A DNA stretch of 64,000 nucleotides from Photobacterium iliopiscarium (GTDB lineage: Bacteria; Pseudomonadota; Gammaproteobacteria; Enterobacterales; Vibrionaceae), in assembly GCF_003026395.1 (NCBI RefSeq), contig NZ_PYOO01000017.1, positions 1 through 64,000 on the forward strand, in the 5' to 3' direction. Shown here piece by piece: positions 1 to 9,874 of the stretch. The stretch's first letter is position 1. Each line of letters opens with the position of its first letter. The translations under genes and the position numbers were made by a program. The notes under the pieces were generated by a model. The model was not told where the DNA came from, did no database searches, and saw only the letters and a list, made by a program, of their open reading frames with translations.

Positions 1-42
1 GCTGAGCTAGTGTCGCATCACATCTCTTTAAAAAAAGAGGAT

Positions 43-119
<77 letters not shown>

Positions 120-171
120 TCCGATTTACAACGAAAGAAAACAAACTCGTTATCTCCTTTCGAGGCTGCGC

Positions 172-199
172 ATTATACGACTAAAATTGTCGGATGCAA
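172..199 (-). promoter_or_regulatory. Promoter of the initiator tRNA gene
   Basis: On the minus strand a TTGCAT -35 box and a perfect TATAAT -10 box are 16 bp apart. GCGC follows the -10, a GC-rich discriminator typical of stringently controlled stable-RNA promoters. The tRNA starts about 50 bp downstream. Confidence 0.75.
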
Positions 200-250
200 T
201 AGTTCTTAAACCAAAAAACGCAGATTTTTTTCTAACTGCTTATTTTCACA

Positions 251-796
251 TCAGATATTGAAAATATGCTCACGATAATAGCGTAACTCAGCAATTGAAT
301 CATGAATATCATCTAATGCTAAGTGACTACCTTGCTTAGAAAAGCCATCAAGTAACTCGGGCTTCCAACGACGCGTTAATTCTTTAAGTGTACTCACGTC
401 AAGATAGCGGTAATGGAAATACTGTTCAAGTACAGGCATGTGCTTATACAAGAAACGACGATCTTGACCAATACTGTTACCGCAAATAGGTGATACACCC
501 TTTGGTACCCACTGCTCTAAAAAAGCCACAGTTTGAGCAACTGCTTGTGCTTCAGTAATGGTACTTTGACGAATACGCTCGACTAAACCACTATTAGTGT
601 GTGTGGTTGTACACCAATCATCCATTTTTAATAATTCAGCTTCTGGCTGATAAATAGCTAAAACTGGACCTTCAGCCAACACATTAAGCTGTGGATCGGT
701 CACAACTGTGGCGATTTCAATGATTTTATGAGTTTCTGGATCTAATCCGGTCATTTCCAGATCGATCCAAATAAGGTTCTGATCGTTGATTGTCAT
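251..796 (-). CDS. orn: Oligoribonuclease (3'-5' exoribonuclease of short oligos)
   Basis: This 181-residue protein finishes RNA decay by degrading 2-5-nt oligoribonucleotides to mononucleotides in the cytoplasm. It shows the DEDDh exonuclease pattern: IDLEMTGLD near residue 12 (Asp and Glu), [10 protein letters not shown] near 107 (Asp), and [14 protein letters not shown] near 158 (His and Asp). Length matches E. coli Orn (181). It is divergent from rsgA with about 70 bp between them, the arrangement found in enteric bacteria and vibrios. I see no strong terminator downstream. Confidence 0.97.
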   Translation of the reverse strand: MTINDQNLIWIDLEMTGLDPETHKIIEIATVVTDPQLNVLAEGPVLAIYQPEAELLKMDDWCTTTHTNSGLVERIRQSTITEAQAVAQTVAFLEQWVPKGVSPICGNSIGQDRRFLYKHMPVLEQYFHYRYLDVSTLKELTRRWKPELLDGFSKQGSHLALDDIHDSIAELRYYREHIFNI

Positions 797-868
797 TCGA
801 TATTGCCTCTTTTGTGACTAAACCATGTATGATAATACCGAAAGCCAACCAAATAGAACGATATTCTT

Positions 869-1921
869 GTGGCAAAAAAGAAAAAATTAACTCAAGGTCA
901 GAGCCGACGTGTCCGCTCTAACCAAAATAAGCGCTTAGATCGTGCTAAAAATGAAGTCCAATGGGACGAAGCTCTATTGGAAAATGCCCGTGAAGGGCTA
1001 GTTATTACTCGATTCGGTCAACACGCTGATGTTGAAGATCCGCAAACGGGTATTATTCACCGCTGTAACTTACGTCGCAGTATTCAGAGCCTTGTTTCTG
1101 GAGATCGTGTCGTTTGGCGTCCCGGTGTTGAAACACTACAGGGTATTGCTGGTGTAGTCGAAGCGGTGCATGAACGCAAAACAATGTTAACCCGTCCTGA
1201 TTACTATGACGGTGTAAAAGCGGTTGCCGCTAACGTTGATCGAATTGTGATTGTATCTTCAATACTGCCTGAGCTATCGCTGAACATTATTGACCGTTAC
1301 ATTATTGCAGCTGAAACCATCGGCATTAAACCATTAATTGTGGTTAACAAGGTCGACTTACTGACACCTGAACAACGGGTTGATGTTGAACGTAAATTAA
1401 CGCAATACCAAAACATTGGTTACAGCGTACGTTTAGTCAGTACCGATACGGGTGAAGGACTTGATGACCTAAAAGTTGATTTACAAGATCATGTCAGTAT
1501 TTTTGCTGGTCAATCTGGTGTTGGTAAATCCAGCATGGTTAACTCATTAATGCCTGACGTTGAAGCCGATATTGGTGATGTTTCGACAAACTCTGGTTTA
1601 GGTCAACATACCACCACAGCAGCAAGGTTGTATCACTTTGCTGATGGCGGTGATTTAATTGACTCCCCAGGTGTGCGTGAATTTGGTTTATGGCATCTAG
1701 AGCCTGAACAAATTACTGAAGCCTTTGTTGAGTTTCGTCCGTATTTAGGTGGCTGTAAATTCCGTGATTGTAAACACGGTAACGATCCTGGTTGTATCAT
1801 TCGCGAAGCAGTTGAACGTGGTGATATTAGTCGTGCACGTTATAACAGTTACCATAAAATTATTGAAAGCATGTCTGAAACTGTCGCAAACCGTCAATTT
1901 TCACGTAACAAGCCAAACTGA
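869..1921 (+). CDS. rsgA: Ribosome small-subunit-dependent GTPase A
   Basis: This is a circularly permuted GTPase that checks late 30S subunit assembly. The 350-residue protein has a basic N-terminal tail, an OB-fold, then GTPase motifs in permuted order: NKVD (G4) near residue 159, GQSGVGKSS (P-loop, G1) near 215, and DSPG (G3) near 265. A zinc module follows, with Cys, Cys, His and Cys in the stretch [16 protein letters not shown]. The start is GTG at 869; the lysine-rich opening [15 protein letters not shown] is typical of the family. psd follows downstream as in E. coli. Confidence 0.97.
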   Translation: MAKKKKLTQGQSRRVRSNQNKRLDRAKNEVQWDEALLENAREGLVITRFGQHADVEDPQTGIIHRCNLRRSIQSLVSGDRVVWRPGVETLQGIAGVVEAVHERKTMLTRPDYYDGVKAVAANVDRIVIVSSILPELSLNIIDRYIIAAETIGIKPLIVVNKVDLLTPEQRVDVERKLTQYQNIGYSVRLVSTDTGEGLDDLKVDLQDHVSIFAGQSGVGKSSMVNSLMPDVEADIGDVSTNSGLGQHTTTAARLYHFADGGDLIDSPGVREFGLWHLEPEQITEAFVEFRPYLGGCKFRDCKHGNDPGCIIREAVERGDISRARYNSYHKIIESMSETVANRQFSRNKPN

Positions 1922-1933
1922 TAATGAATATAT

Positions 1934-1972
1934 GCCTAAGAGAACTGATTATTTTCTTAGGCTTATTTTTTA
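1934..1972 (+). terminator. Rho-independent terminator after rsgA
   Basis: GCCTAAGA pairs with TCTTAGGC across a 13-nt loop and is followed by a T-rich tract. It ends the rsgA transcript, so psd is likely transcribed separately. Confidence 0.8.
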
Positions 1973-2140
1973 TCAACTACAATGCTAATAAATACTGACA
2001 AGCTTGCCTTACCCTCTCTCTGCGTAACACTAGAATAACTGACATTGTTTAAATAGTTCGGTATTATTAAGGGTTGTCGTTATTCTTCCAAATAAGTAAA
2101 GAATAACTAACCCATTGATTAATTAAAATTTATTGGAAGA

Positions 2141-3013
2141 ATGATTGTGTTAGATAAAATCAAGATTGGCCTTCAATATAGTACGCCAAAACATGCATTA
2201 ACCCGTCTCGTGGGTAAACTGGCCGCTTATGAAGGTGGAAAACTAACCACTACCATTATTCGTTGGTTCATCAAACAATATAACGTCAATATGGCAGAAG
2301 CACGTAATCCTGATCCAACTGCTTACCCAACCTTCAATGCTTTTTTTGTTCGCGAACTGATGGAAGGTGCACGTCCAATCAATAATGATTCACAAATTAT
2401 TAGCCATCCAGCCGATGCCTGCGTAAGCCAATTTGGCCCAATTGAAGCAGGACGTTTATTTCAAGCAAAAGGGCACTATTTTAATGCTTGTGAATTATTA
2501 GGTGGTGATAGTGCATTAGCCGATGAATTTATGGGGGGTGAGTTTGCGACATTATATCTTTCACCGAGTGACTACCACCGTGTTCATATGCCATGTGACG
2601 GCGTACTACGCCAAATGATTTATATTCCGGGTGATCTCTTTTCGGTAAATCCACTGACCGCGGCTAACGTACCTAATTTATTTGCCCGTAATGAGCGTGT
2701 TGTATGCGTGTTTGAAACTGAATTTGGTCCATTAGCTCAAATTCTGGTTGGTGCCACAATTGTTGGTAGCATCGAAACAGTATGGGCAGGCACCGTAACA
2801 CCGCCAACAGGGCCGGAGATTCGTCGTTGGAATTACTCAACAACGGGTGAACAAACGATCAGTTTAAAGAAAGGCCAAGAAATGGGCCGTTTCAAACTCG
2901 GCTCAACTGTGATTAATTTATTTCCAAAAGACAGCATTCGCTTTGTAGAAAACATGCAGCCACGTCAAGTAACACGTATGGGGCAACCCTATGCTGAACA
3001 TTTAGTGAAATAG
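2141..3013 (+). CDS. psd: Phosphatidylserine decarboxylase proenzyme
   Basis: This membrane-associated enzyme converts phosphatidylserine to phosphatidylethanolamine, the main phospholipid of the inner membrane. The proenzyme cleaves itself at an LGST motif; here [10 protein letters not shown] lies near the C terminus with the predicted cleavage between Gly254 and Ser255, and the Ser becomes the pyruvoyl group of the alpha chain. Asp and His residues of the self-processing site are visible in [11 protein letters not shown] and SDYHRVHMP. Length 290 is close to E. coli Psd (322, with a longer tail). The order rsgA then psd matches other gammaproteobacteria, but the mscM-type gene that follows psd in E. 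coli is absent. Confidence 0.96.
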   Translation: MIVLDKIKIGLQYSTPKHALTRLVGKLAAYEGGKLTTTIIRWFIKQYNVNMAEARNPDPTAYPTFNAFFVRELMEGARPINNDSQIISHPADACVSQFGPIEAGRLFQAKGHYFNACELLGGDSALADEFMGGEFATLYLSPSDYHRVHMPCDGVLRQMIYIPGDLFSVNPLTAANVPNLFARNERVVCVFETEFGPLAQILVGATIVGSIETVWAGTVTPPTGPEIRRWNYSTTGEQTISLKKGQEMGRFKLGSTVINLFPKDSIRFVENMQPRQVTRMGQPYAEHLVK

Positions 3014-3033
3014 ACTATCTAAAAAACACCCTG

Positions 3034-3062
3034 ACACAGGGTAGCAATTACCCTGTGTTTTT
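3034..3062 (+). terminator. Terminator after psd
   Basis: Ten-base arms ACACAGGGTA and TACCCTGTGT surround a 5-nt loop and run into a T tract. Confidence 0.88.
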
Positions 3063-3261
3063 ATGACCATATACCTACAGCTATATTTCTTAACTTACCG
3101 ACTTTTCTCACCTTATTTTTACCATTATCGCCTAAAACTATTGCTTTACGGTTCTTTTCAATACCAAATCAAAAGATTACAGTAGTAACTGTTAGCATAT
3201 GCTCTCAGCATTAAATGCTACGCTTAGGTCGGGATAATTCTCATACTCATAGGTAATCATC

Positions 3262-3987
3262 ATGAAAAAAAACACAGTGTCAGCATTAGTGCTTGCTTTA
3301 GCGACTTGTTTCTCTCTTTCTGCACATGCTAATGCCGCATGGGACTATGGCAACCAACAAGGAACAGAACACTGGGTTAACAGTTACCCTACTTGTGGTG
3401 GTGAAAACCAAAGTCCAATTGATATTCAATCACCTATTCAAGCTCAAACACAACCATTACAAATCAGCTATGATGGTAAAATAACCAGCATCACCAATAA
3501 CGGTCACACTATCGAAGCGAATGTTAGTGGCGATAATACCTTGGTGATTGATGGTGATACGTACACGCTTAAACAATTCCATTTTCATACACCATCCGAA
3601 AACTATATCGATGGTAAACAATATCCTCTAGAAGCGCATTTCGTTAACGTTGATGCCACCGGCCATATCGCGGTTATTTCAGTGATGTTTGAAAATGGCC
3701 CGCGCGCTAATAATGAATTAAGTACTTTATTAAAAACAATTCCAACTAAAGGTGAAACCATTGACTTTAATGGTGATCTGACCCCTAACGCACTATTGCC
3801 TCGTGAGCGTCAATATTTCCGTTATAATGGTTCGTTAACCACACCACCATGTACAGAAGGTGTTCGTTGGTATGTTATGCAAAGCCATCTCACCAGCTCA
3901 GCCGCTCAAATAGAACAACTGAATCAAATGATGGGAGATAATAATCGCCCATTACAACCCATCAATGCTCGCGTTGTGATCGACTAG
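3262..3987 (+). CDS. cah: Periplasmic alpha-type carbonic anhydrase
   Basis: Interconverts CO2 and bicarbonate in the periplasm. Residues 1-25 form a Sec signal peptide with an AHA-NA type cleavage site. The mature domain shows QSPIDI near residue 50, the zinc ligands His107 and His109 in QFHFHTPSE, and the third zinc His126 in EAHFVNV, then the conserved YNGSLTTPPCTEGVRW near 198. Two Cys residues (45 and 197) can form the usual periplasmic disulfide. Total length of 241 fits bacterial alpha-CAs. It stands alone between psd and epmA. The ribosome-binding site is a modest AGG about 9 nt before the ATG. Confidence 0.96.
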   Translation: MKKNTVSALVLALATCFSLSAHANAAWDYGNQQGTEHWVNSYPTCGGENQSPIDIQSPIQAQTQPLQISYDGKITSITNNGHTIEANVSGDNTLVIDGDTYTLKQFHFHTPSENYIDGKQYPLEAHFVNVDATGHIAVISVMFENGPRANNELSTLLKTIPTKGETIDFNGDLTPNALLPRERQYFRYNGSLTTPPCTEGVRWYVMQSHLTSSAAQIEQLNQMMGDNNRPLQPINARVVID

Positions 3988-4200
3988 ACCAAAGATGCAA
4001 ATGATAACCAGTTGCATTAGTGAAAAAGTAACGGTATAGTTCTTTCACGGTTAAAACGCCTTGAAATCCAACTCGTCGTTTAGCTTAATCATTATTTACA
4101 CTAAATCAGATCTTCGATACTAAATGCACGTTCCCTCAGTATGAAACGAGTGATTCATCGTTACTCATATCAACTGGTGCATGGTGGATATTTGATGACA

Positions 4201-4232
4201 AAAAAGCACGGTTATCATTACCGTGCTTTTTT
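4201..4232. terminator. Bidirectional terminator between cah and epmA
   Basis: AAAAAGCACGGT and ACCGTGCTTTTT flank a 7-nt loop, so a U-run follows the hairpin on either strand. It can serve both convergent genes. The rest of 3988-4281 shows no gene. Confidence 0.85.
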
Positions 4233-4281
4233 ACGTCTACATCTTTAGAATCAAGCTGTAGGATAAGGATAAGAATAATAT

Positions 4282-5253
4282 TTATGCTATTTCAATTGGA
4301 AAAGCGGTAACTTGATCAATATGATCGCGTTCTAATGCCAACATAATCACGCGATCTATGCCTAATGCAACCCCTGCACAGTCTGGAAAACCTGCCCTCA
4401 ATGCATCAACAAGGTGCATGTCAATCGGTTGAGGTTGCAACCCCATACTGATTCGTTTTTTATTATCACCTTCAAAACGTTGTAATTGCTCGTCACCATT
4501 AGCGAGTTCATGAAAGCCATTCGCTAACTCTATGCCTTTAAAATAAACCTCAAATCGCTCTGCTACTCGAGGATCTTGTGGGTTTATCTGCGCCAAAGCC
4601 GCTTGTGATGCAGGAAAATCATAGACAAAAGCGGGTGTTTTTTGACCGATTTCAGCTTCAATGCCAATGCTAAATAATAACTGTAATAAAGTATCGCGAT
4701 CTTGCTCAGACTCGGCAATATCAGCCAACCCTAATCGAGCCGCAACAGTTTTTAACTCAGCCATCGAACCGTCAAGTGGACAGACACCTAATACATTAAT
4801 AAAGGCTTGTTGATAGGTCATTTTTTCTGCTATGCCACAATCTAATACTTGCTGTAACAACAGATCCATCTCAGCCATTAGTTGATAATGGTCAAATCCT
4901 GGGCGATACCACTCTAACATCGTAAATTCCGGATTATGATAGCGTCCAGATTCTTCATTACGGAATGACTTACAAATTTGGTAAATAGCACCACTGCCCG
5001 CTGCCAGTAAGCGCTTCATGTGAAATTCAGGACTGGTCATCAAATACAATGTTTGACCCGCAGCATAACCAGGGCCGACAAATTCAGTTTTAAACGCATG
5101 TAAATGTACATCCGTCACTGTGGCCTGACTCATCGCTGGTGTATCTACTTCTATAACATCACGATCTGCAAAAAACTGACGAATTGTCGCAAGTAACCTT
5201 GCTCGTTGTCTTAATTGTGTAATCTCCGCTGTAGGTTGCCAAGGCTGAGACAT
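4282..5253 (-). CDS. epmA: EF-P--(R)-beta-lysine ligase
   Basis: A shortened lysyl-tRNA synthetase paralogue that attaches (R)-beta-lysine to Lys34 of elongation factor P; it lacks the tRNA anticodon-binding domain. Class II synthetase motif 2 is visible as [20 protein letters not shown] and motif 3 as [14 protein letters not shown] near the C terminus. I start it at the ATG at 5253 (MSQPWQPT, 323 residues), because AAGAAG lies 7 nt upstream and E. coli EpmA has 325 residues; a longer in-frame start at 5289 would add 12 hydrophobic residues. It is divergent from frdABCD as in enterics. Its partners efp and epmB lie about 4 kb away. Confidence 0.95.
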   Translation of the reverse strand: MSQPWQPTAEITQLRQRARLLATIRQFFADRDVIEVDTPAMSQATVTDVHLHAFKTEFVGPGYAAGQTLYLMTSPEFHMKRLLAAGSGAIYQICKSFRNEESGRYHNPEFTMLEWYRPGFDHYQLMAEMDLLLQQVLDCGIAEKMTYQQAFINVLGVCPLDGSMAELKTVAARLGLADIAESEQDRDTLLQLLFSIGIEAEIGQKTPAFVYDFPASQAALAQINPQDPRVAERFEVYFKGIELANGFHELANGDEQLQRFEGDNKKRISMGLQPQPIDMHLVDALRAGFPDCAGVALGIDRVIMLALERDHIDQVTAFPIEIA

Positions 5254-5627
5254 AACCATTCTTCTTAATATAAATAGAAATAATGTCATTATTCTAACAA
5301 AGCCACGCTATTAACCAAATATTGACCATTTAAATTTATTGATAATCGCCAAAGGTTATGAATACAAATGAACAGCATTAATAAAAAATCACATTCTAAT
5401 CATAAAAATTGACATTGAAAAACACCATTAACCGTCCATAAAAATAACAAATAACACACAACCACTAGCGTAATAATCGAATCAAACATTCACCTTGTGC
5501 AGCCTATGGCTTATTAAATCTTTTACTACAAAGCATTATAACGAAATCATGAAACACATCATTAATGAGCTATAAACAATATACGCCAAATAAAACAAAC
5601 TATTAACAATGAACAAACATGAAAATT

Positions 5628-5643
5628 TGTGACAATAATCACA
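5628..5643 (+). promoter_or_regulatory. CRP-like binding site upstream of frdA
   Basis: TGTGACAATAATCACA fits the CRP consensus TGTGA-N6-TCACA exactly. It lies about 165 bp before the frdA start. This suggests cAMP-CRP control of fumarate reductase, or of the divergent epmA. Confidence 0.75.
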
Positions 5644-5648
5644 AAGTC

Positions 5649-5663
5649 TGTAATCAGATTACA
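5649..5663. promoter_or_regulatory. Perfect 15-bp palindrome, candidate operator
   Basis: TGTAATCAGATTACA is a perfect inverted repeat of 7-bp arms around a central A. It starts 5 bp after the CRP-like site. I do not recognise it as an FNR (TTGAT-N4-ATCAA) or ArcA site. The regulator is unknown. Confidence 0.5.
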
Positions 5664-5807
5664 TTTTTTGATTATTTAGTTAAAAAGACGCGTCTACATC
5701 ATATTTTCTCTTAATGAGGTTTCATAAAATACGCGTTGGATTTCAAGGATAGGTACGCATGACGTACCTTTTCATTTTTTTACCGTCTTAATCTTCGGAG
5801 GATAGCT

Positions 5808-7631
5808 GTGAAGACTATTACCACAGATATCGCTGTAATTGGCGCGGGTGGTGCAGGCCTACGTTCTGCCATCGCTGCTGCAGAAGCAAACCCAGAACTA
5901 GAAATTGCACTTATTTCAAAAGTCTACCCAATGCGCTCGCACACAGTTGCAGCTGAAGGTGGCTCTGCTGCTGTTATCAAAGACGAAGATAGCTTTGATA
6001 ATCACTTCAACGATACCGTTGGTGGTGGTGACTGGCTATGCGAACAAGATGTGGTTGAATATTTCGTAGAGAATTCAACCCGCGAAATGATTCAAATGGA
6101 ACAATGGGGCTGCCCATGGAGCCGTAAAGAAAACGGTGAAGTGAACGTACGTCGTTTTGGTGGTATGAAAGTTGAGCGTACATGGTTCGCGGCAGATAAA
6201 ACTGGCTTCCATATGCTACACACCCTATTCCAGACTTCTATCAAATACCCACAAATCAAACGTTACGATGAATACTTCGTGGTTGATCTTTTAATTGAAG
6301 ATGGCGAAGTTCAAGGTCTAATTGCAATTCACATGGCGGAAGGTGAGCTGGTTTGTATTAAAGCAAAATCAGTGATCTTAGCAACAGGTGGCGCGGGTCG
6401 CGTTTACCACTGTAATACTAACGGCGGTATTGTAACTGGCGACGGTATGGCAATGGCATTCCGTCACGGTGTACCACTACGTGATATGGAATTTGTTCAA
6501 TACCACCCAACAGGTCTACCAGGTACTGGTATTTTGATGACTGAAGGTTGTCGTGGTGAAGGCGGTATTATCGTTAATAAAAACGGTTACCGTTACCTAC
6601 AAGATTATGGCATGGGCCCTGAAACACCAGTGGGTCATCCAAAAAACAAATACATGGAACTGGGTCCTCGTGACAAAGTTTCACAAGCGTTCTGGCATGA
6701 ACAGCAAAAAGGCAACACTATTCAGCACCCACTAGGTGATGTAGTAATGCTTGATTTACGCCACCTTGGTGAAGAGTACTTACATGAGCGTCTACCGTTC
6801 ATCTGTGAACTCGCTAAAGCATACGTAAACGTTGATCCAGCAAAAGAGCCAATTCCAATTCGCCCAACCGTACACTACACCATGGGTGGTATTGAAACTA
6901 ACGGTACCTGTGAGACGCGTATTAAAGGTCTATTTGCTGTTGGTGAATGTGCTTCTGTTGGTCTTCACGGTGCTAACCGTCTTGGTTCAAACTCACTGGC
7001 TGAGTTTGTAGTATTTGGCCGCGTTGCAGGTGAACACGCTGTAAAACGCGCTGAAGAATTCAAAGGTTGGAACGACGCTTCAATCAATACCCAAATAGAC
7101 GCAGTACAAGCACGTATTGATGCCCTAATGGCACAAGAAGGTGATGAAAACTGGGCTCAAATCCGTACTGAAATGGGTCACACCATGGAAGCGGGTTGTG
7201 GTATTTACCGTCAACAAGATTTGATGCAAGCAACCATTGATAAGCTAGCTGAACTTAAGCAGCGCTTTAAACATATTAGCATTCAAGATAAAGGCCAAGT
7301 CTTTAACACTGATCTGCTATATGCCATTGAAGTGGGCTACGGTCTTGATGTTGCAGAAGCAATGGCTTGCTCAGCGATTCTACGTACAGAATCTCGTGGT
7401 GCACACCAACGCCTAGATGACGGTTGTACTGAACGTGATGATGTGAACTTCCTAAAACATACATTAGCATTCTATAACAATGGCGATGCGCCAATTATTG
7501 ATTACAGCGATGTAAAGATCACGAAATCACAGCCAAAAGCGCGTCTATACGGTGCTGAAGCTGAAGCTCACGAAGCACATGAAAAAGCGCAGCAAGCAGC
7601 ACAGTCAGAAGATCAAGAGGAAAAGGCATAA
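5808..7631 (+). CDS. frdA: Fumarate reductase flavoprotein subunit
   Basis: Catalytic subunit that reduces fumarate to succinate with menaquinol-derived electrons in anaerobic respiration, on the cytoplasmic face of the inner membrane. The N terminus has the FAD-binding [10 protein letters not shown]; His45 in [11 protein letters not shown] is the residue that binds FAD covalently in the family. [21 protein letters not shown] and [14 protein letters not shown] form the substrate site. The start is GTG at 5808 with CGGAGGA 5-6 nt upstream. Length 607 agrees with E. coli FrdA (602). It overlaps frdB by one base (TAATG). The C-terminal 20 residues are rich in Ala, Glu and Gln. Confidence 0.98.
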   Translation: MKTITTDIAVIGAGGAGLRSAIAAAEANPELEIALISKVYPMRSHTVAAEGGSAAVIKDEDSFDNHFNDTVGGGDWLCEQDVVEYFVENSTREMIQMEQWGCPWSRKENGEVNVRRFGGMKVERTWFAADKTGFHMLHTLFQTSIKYPQIKRYDEYFVVDLLIEDGEVQGLIAIHMAEGELVCIKAKSVILATGGAGRVYHCNTNGGIVTGDGMAMAFRHGVPLRDMEFVQYHPTGLPGTGILMTEGCRGEGGIIVNKNGYRYLQDYGMGPETPVGHPKNKYMELGPRDKVSQAFWHEQQKGNTIQHPLGDVVMLDLRHLGEEYLHERLPFICELAKAYVNVDPAKEPIPIRPTVHYTMGGIETNGTCETRIKGLFAVGECASVGLHGANRLGSNSLAEFVVFGRVAGEHAVKRAEEFKGWNDASINTQIDAVQARIDALMAQEGDENWAQIRTEMGHTMEAGCGIYRQQDLMQATIDKLAELKQRFKHISIQDKGQVFNTDLLYAIEVGYGLDVAEAMACSAILRTESRGAHQRLDDGCTERDDVNFLKHTLAFYNNGDAPIIDYSDVKITKSQPKARLYGAEAEAHEAHEKAQQAAQSEDQEEKA

Positions 7632-8371
7632 TGTCAGACAATCGCATTCAAAAAGTTGAAATTCTGCGTTATGACCCAGCGACAGATGCAGAACCGTATT
7701 TACAAACATTTGAAGTACCGTTCAATGACACTATGTCAGTGCTTGATGCGCTTGGTTACATCAAAGATCATCTTGATAAACACCTAAGCTACCGCTGGTC
7801 TTGCCGAATGGCGATCTGTGGTTCATGTGGCATGATGGTTAATGGCGTTCCTAAGTTAGCTTGTAAGAGCTTCCTTCGTGATTACCCTAATGGCGTAAAA
7901 ATTGAGCCGTTAGCAAACTTTGCGATTGAAAAAGATTTGATCGTAGACATGACACCATTCATTGAACGTCTTGAAGCGATTAAGCCATACATTATTGGTA
8001 ATACCCGCACACTAGAAGATGGTACAAACATCCAAACACCGGAGCAAATGGCAAAATACAAGCAATTTGCTGGTTGTATTAACTGTGGTCTTTGCTACTC
8101 AGCGTGTCCGCAATTCGGCCTAAACCCTGAATTTATCGGTCCAGCTGCACTAACACTGGCACACCGTTACAATCTTGATAGCCGTGACCATGGTCAACAT
8201 GAGCGTATGGAACTTATCAACAGTGAAAATGGTGCTTGGGGTTGTACGTTTGTCGGTTACTGTTCTGAAGTATGTCCAAAGAGCGTTGATCCAGCAGCTG
8301 CTGTAAACCAAGGCAAAGTCGAATCATCGAAAGATTTCGTTATTGCAATGTTGAAGCCTCAGGAGGCATAA
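7631..8371 (+). CDS. frdB: Fumarate reductase iron-sulfur subunit
   Basis: Carries electrons from the membrane anchor to FrdA through three clusters. The [2Fe-2S] ligands lie in [16 protein letters not shown] and PKLAC near residues 57-78. The [4Fe-4S] and [3Fe-4S] ligands lie in [12 protein letters not shown] near 149 and [12 protein letters not shown] near 205. Length 246 matches the family (244). Translation is probably coupled to frdA through the TAATG overlap. Confidence 0.98.
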   Translation: MSDNRIQKVEILRYDPATDAEPYLQTFEVPFNDTMSVLDALGYIKDHLDKHLSYRWSCRMAICGSCGMMVNGVPKLACKSFLRDYPNGVKIEPLANFAIEKDLIVDMTPFIERLEAIKPYIIGNTRTLEDGTNIQTPEQMAKYKQFAGCINCGLCYSACPQFGLNPEFIGPAALTLAHRYNLDSRDHGQHERMELINSENGAWGCTFVGYCSEVCPKSVDPAAAVNQGKVESSKDFVIAMLKPQEA

Positions 8372-8373
8372 GG

Positions 8374-8757
8374 ATGAGCAACCGTAAACCTTACGTTCGT
8401 GAAATGACGCGTACATGGTGGAAAGACAGTTCTTTCTACCGTTTTTACATGCTGCGTGAAGCCACTGTATTACCGCTAATTTTCTTTACTATCTGCTTAA
8501 CCTTTGGCTTAGGTTGTTTAGTAAAAGGTCCTGAAGCATGGCAAGGTTGGCTAAATTTCATGGCTAACCCTATTGTGATCATTCTAAATATTCTTGCGTT
8601 AGCGGGAAGTTTATTCCACGCACAAACGTTCTTTAGCATGATGCCGCAAGTGGTGCCAATTCGCATCAAAGGTAAGAAATTAGATAAGAAGATTATCGTT
8701 CTTGCACAGTGGGCAGTTGTTGCTGTCATCACAGCCATTGTTTTAGCGCTAGTTTAA
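8374..8757 (+). CDS. frdC: Fumarate reductase membrane anchor subunit C
   Basis: One of two membrane anchors that hold FrdAB on the inner membrane and bind quinol. The 127-residue protein has three hydrophobic segments, near residues 30-50, 65-90 and 108-127, after a basic cytoplasmic start with TRTWW. Length is close to E. coli FrdC (131). It starts 3 bp after frdB, with AGGAGG inside the end of frdB as its ribosome-binding site. Confidence 0.96.
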   Translation: MSNRKPYVREMTRTWWKDSSFYRFYMLREATVLPLIFFTICLTFGLGCLVKGPEAWQGWLNFMANPIVIILNILALAGSLFHAQTFFSMMPQVVPIRIKGKKLDKKIIVLAQWAVVAVITAIVLALV

Positions 8758-8767
8758 GGAGCCGCTC

Positions 8768-9133
8768 GTGATTAATTTACATCCAAAACGTTCCGATGAA
8801 CCAGTATGGTGGAGTTTATTTGGTGCCGGTGGTACTTGGTTTGCAATGATCTCTCCAGTTACTATTTTAGTACTAGGTATCATGGTTCCACTGGGTATTA
8901 TTAGCCCAGAAGCGATGAGCTATGATCGCGCCGCAGATTTTGCTACCAGCTTTATTGGCGCATTATTTGTCATTGCTACCTTATCACTACCAATGTGGCA
9001 TGGTATGCACCGTCTACACCATGGTATGCACGACCTTAAGTTTCATACTGGTGTTGTAGGAAAAATCGCTTGTTACGCTGCTGCGTTTCTAGTGACTGCA
9101 CTATCAATCATCTTTGTGTTCATGATTAAATAA
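8768..9133 (+). CDS. frdD: Fumarate reductase membrane anchor subunit D
   Basis: Second membrane anchor of the complex. Of its 121 residues, three segments are hydrophobic (about 18-45, 58-78, 97-120). The histidine-rich [17 protein letters not shown] between segments 2 and 3 resembles the quinol-side loop of family members. The GTG start at 8768 has AAGGAG 7 nt upstream. It ends the operon; a strong terminator follows 17 bp later. Confidence 0.96.
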   Translation: MINLHPKRSDEPVWWSLFGAGGTWFAMISPVTILVLGIMVPLGIISPEAMSYDRAADFATSFIGALFVIATLSLPMWHGMHRLHHGMHDLKFHTGVVGKIACYAAAFLVTALSIIFVFMIK

Positions 9134-9150
9134 TCACTGATACACAATCT

Positions 9151-9179
9151 AAAAAAGCACCGCTTGCGGTGCTTTTTTT
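9151..9179 (+). terminator. Terminator of frdABCD
   Basis: GCACCGC TT GCGGTGC, preceded by A6 and followed by T7. The A-run makes it potentially bidirectional. Confidence 0.92.
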
Positions 9180-9230
9180 ATGGCTGTTATTTAAAGATTT
9201 AAAACATCATAACCCTGAATTTCAGCCAAC

Positions 9231-9258
9231 AAAAAAGGCCGCCAAAGCGACCTTTTTT
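9231..9258 (-). terminator. Terminator of efp
   Basis: On the minus strand GGTCGC and GCGGCC (one G:T pair) flank a TTTG loop and are followed by T6. It lies 16 bp past the efp stop. Confidence 0.85.
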
Positions 9259-9274
9259 AAAGCTCAATATGAAT

Positions 9275-9841
9275 TTACTTCACACGGCTTACGTATTCAC
9301 CTGAACGAGTATCAACTTTGATAACTTCGCCAATTGCGATGAATAAAGGAACACGTACTACAGCGCCTGTAGTTAGTGTCGCTGGCTTACCACCAGTACC
9401 TTGTGTATCGCCTTTAAGACCAGGATCAGTCTCTGTTACTTCAAGCTCAACAAAGTTTTGAGGAGTAACAACGATAGGGTTACCGTTCCAAAGCGTTAGC
9501 GTACACGCATCGTTTTCTACTAACCATTTCGCATTATCACCAACAGCTTTAACGTCTGCTGCGATTTGCTCAAATGTTTCATTGTTCATGAAATGGTAGA
9601 ATTCACCGTCGTTGTATAGGTAATCAAGTTCAGTATCGATTACGTCCGCAGCTTCAACTGATTCGCCTGATTTAAACGTTTTTTCAAGAACTTTACCTGA
9701 AATTAGTTTACGAATTCGTACACGGTTAAACGCTTGACCTTTACCAGGTTTAACAAATTCGTTTTCGATAATGACACATGGTTCATTATCAAGCATAATT
9801 TTCATTCCGCTGCGGAATTCATTGGTGCTGAAAGACGCCAT
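9275..9841 (-). CDS. efp: Elongation factor P
   Basis: Translation factor that binds between the P and E sites and rescues ribosomes stalled on polyproline. The 188-residue protein has a KOW-like N domain and two OB folds. Lys34 sits at the tip of [10 protein letters not shown], the site where EpmA attaches beta-lysine; its presence with nearby epmA and epmB indicates the lysylation branch rather than EarP rhamnosylation, which uses Arg at this position. The AAGAGGA ribosome-binding site lies 5-6 nt before the ATG. It is divergent from epmB with 33 bp between start codons. Confidence 0.98.
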   Translation of the reverse strand: MASFSTNEFRSGMKIMLDNEPCVIIENEFVKPGKGQAFNRVRIRKLISGKVLEKTFKSGESVEAADVIDTELDYLYNDGEFYHFMNNETFEQIAADVKAVGDNAKWLVENDACTLTLWNGNPIVVTPQNFVELEVTETDPGLKGDTQGTGGKPATLTTGAVVRVPLFIAIGEVIKVDTRSGEYVSRVK

Positions 9842-9874
9842 TCTAATCCTCTTAACATCTTCGAGTTGTATTTA

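Larger units (their letters stand above)
5254..5807. other. Gene-free divergent regulatory region, epmA/frdA
   Basis: A 554-bp very AT-rich intergenic region with no credible open frame. The half nearer frdA holds a CRP-like site and a perfect 15-bp palindrome (listed separately). AT-rich DNA fills 5290-5600. I could not assign a confident -10/-35 pair for frdA. Confidence 0.6.

Noticed and set aside
19..42. Possible terminator for the initiator tRNA (CTCTTT...AAAGAG)
   Set aside because: The stem is all weak pairs and there is no T-run beyond it; another tRNA may follow outside the window.
9734..9874. N-terminal extension of epmB overlapping efp
   Set aside because: EpmB in E. coli has 342 residues; the ATG at 9875 gives 340. 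The extension is antisense to the efp start.
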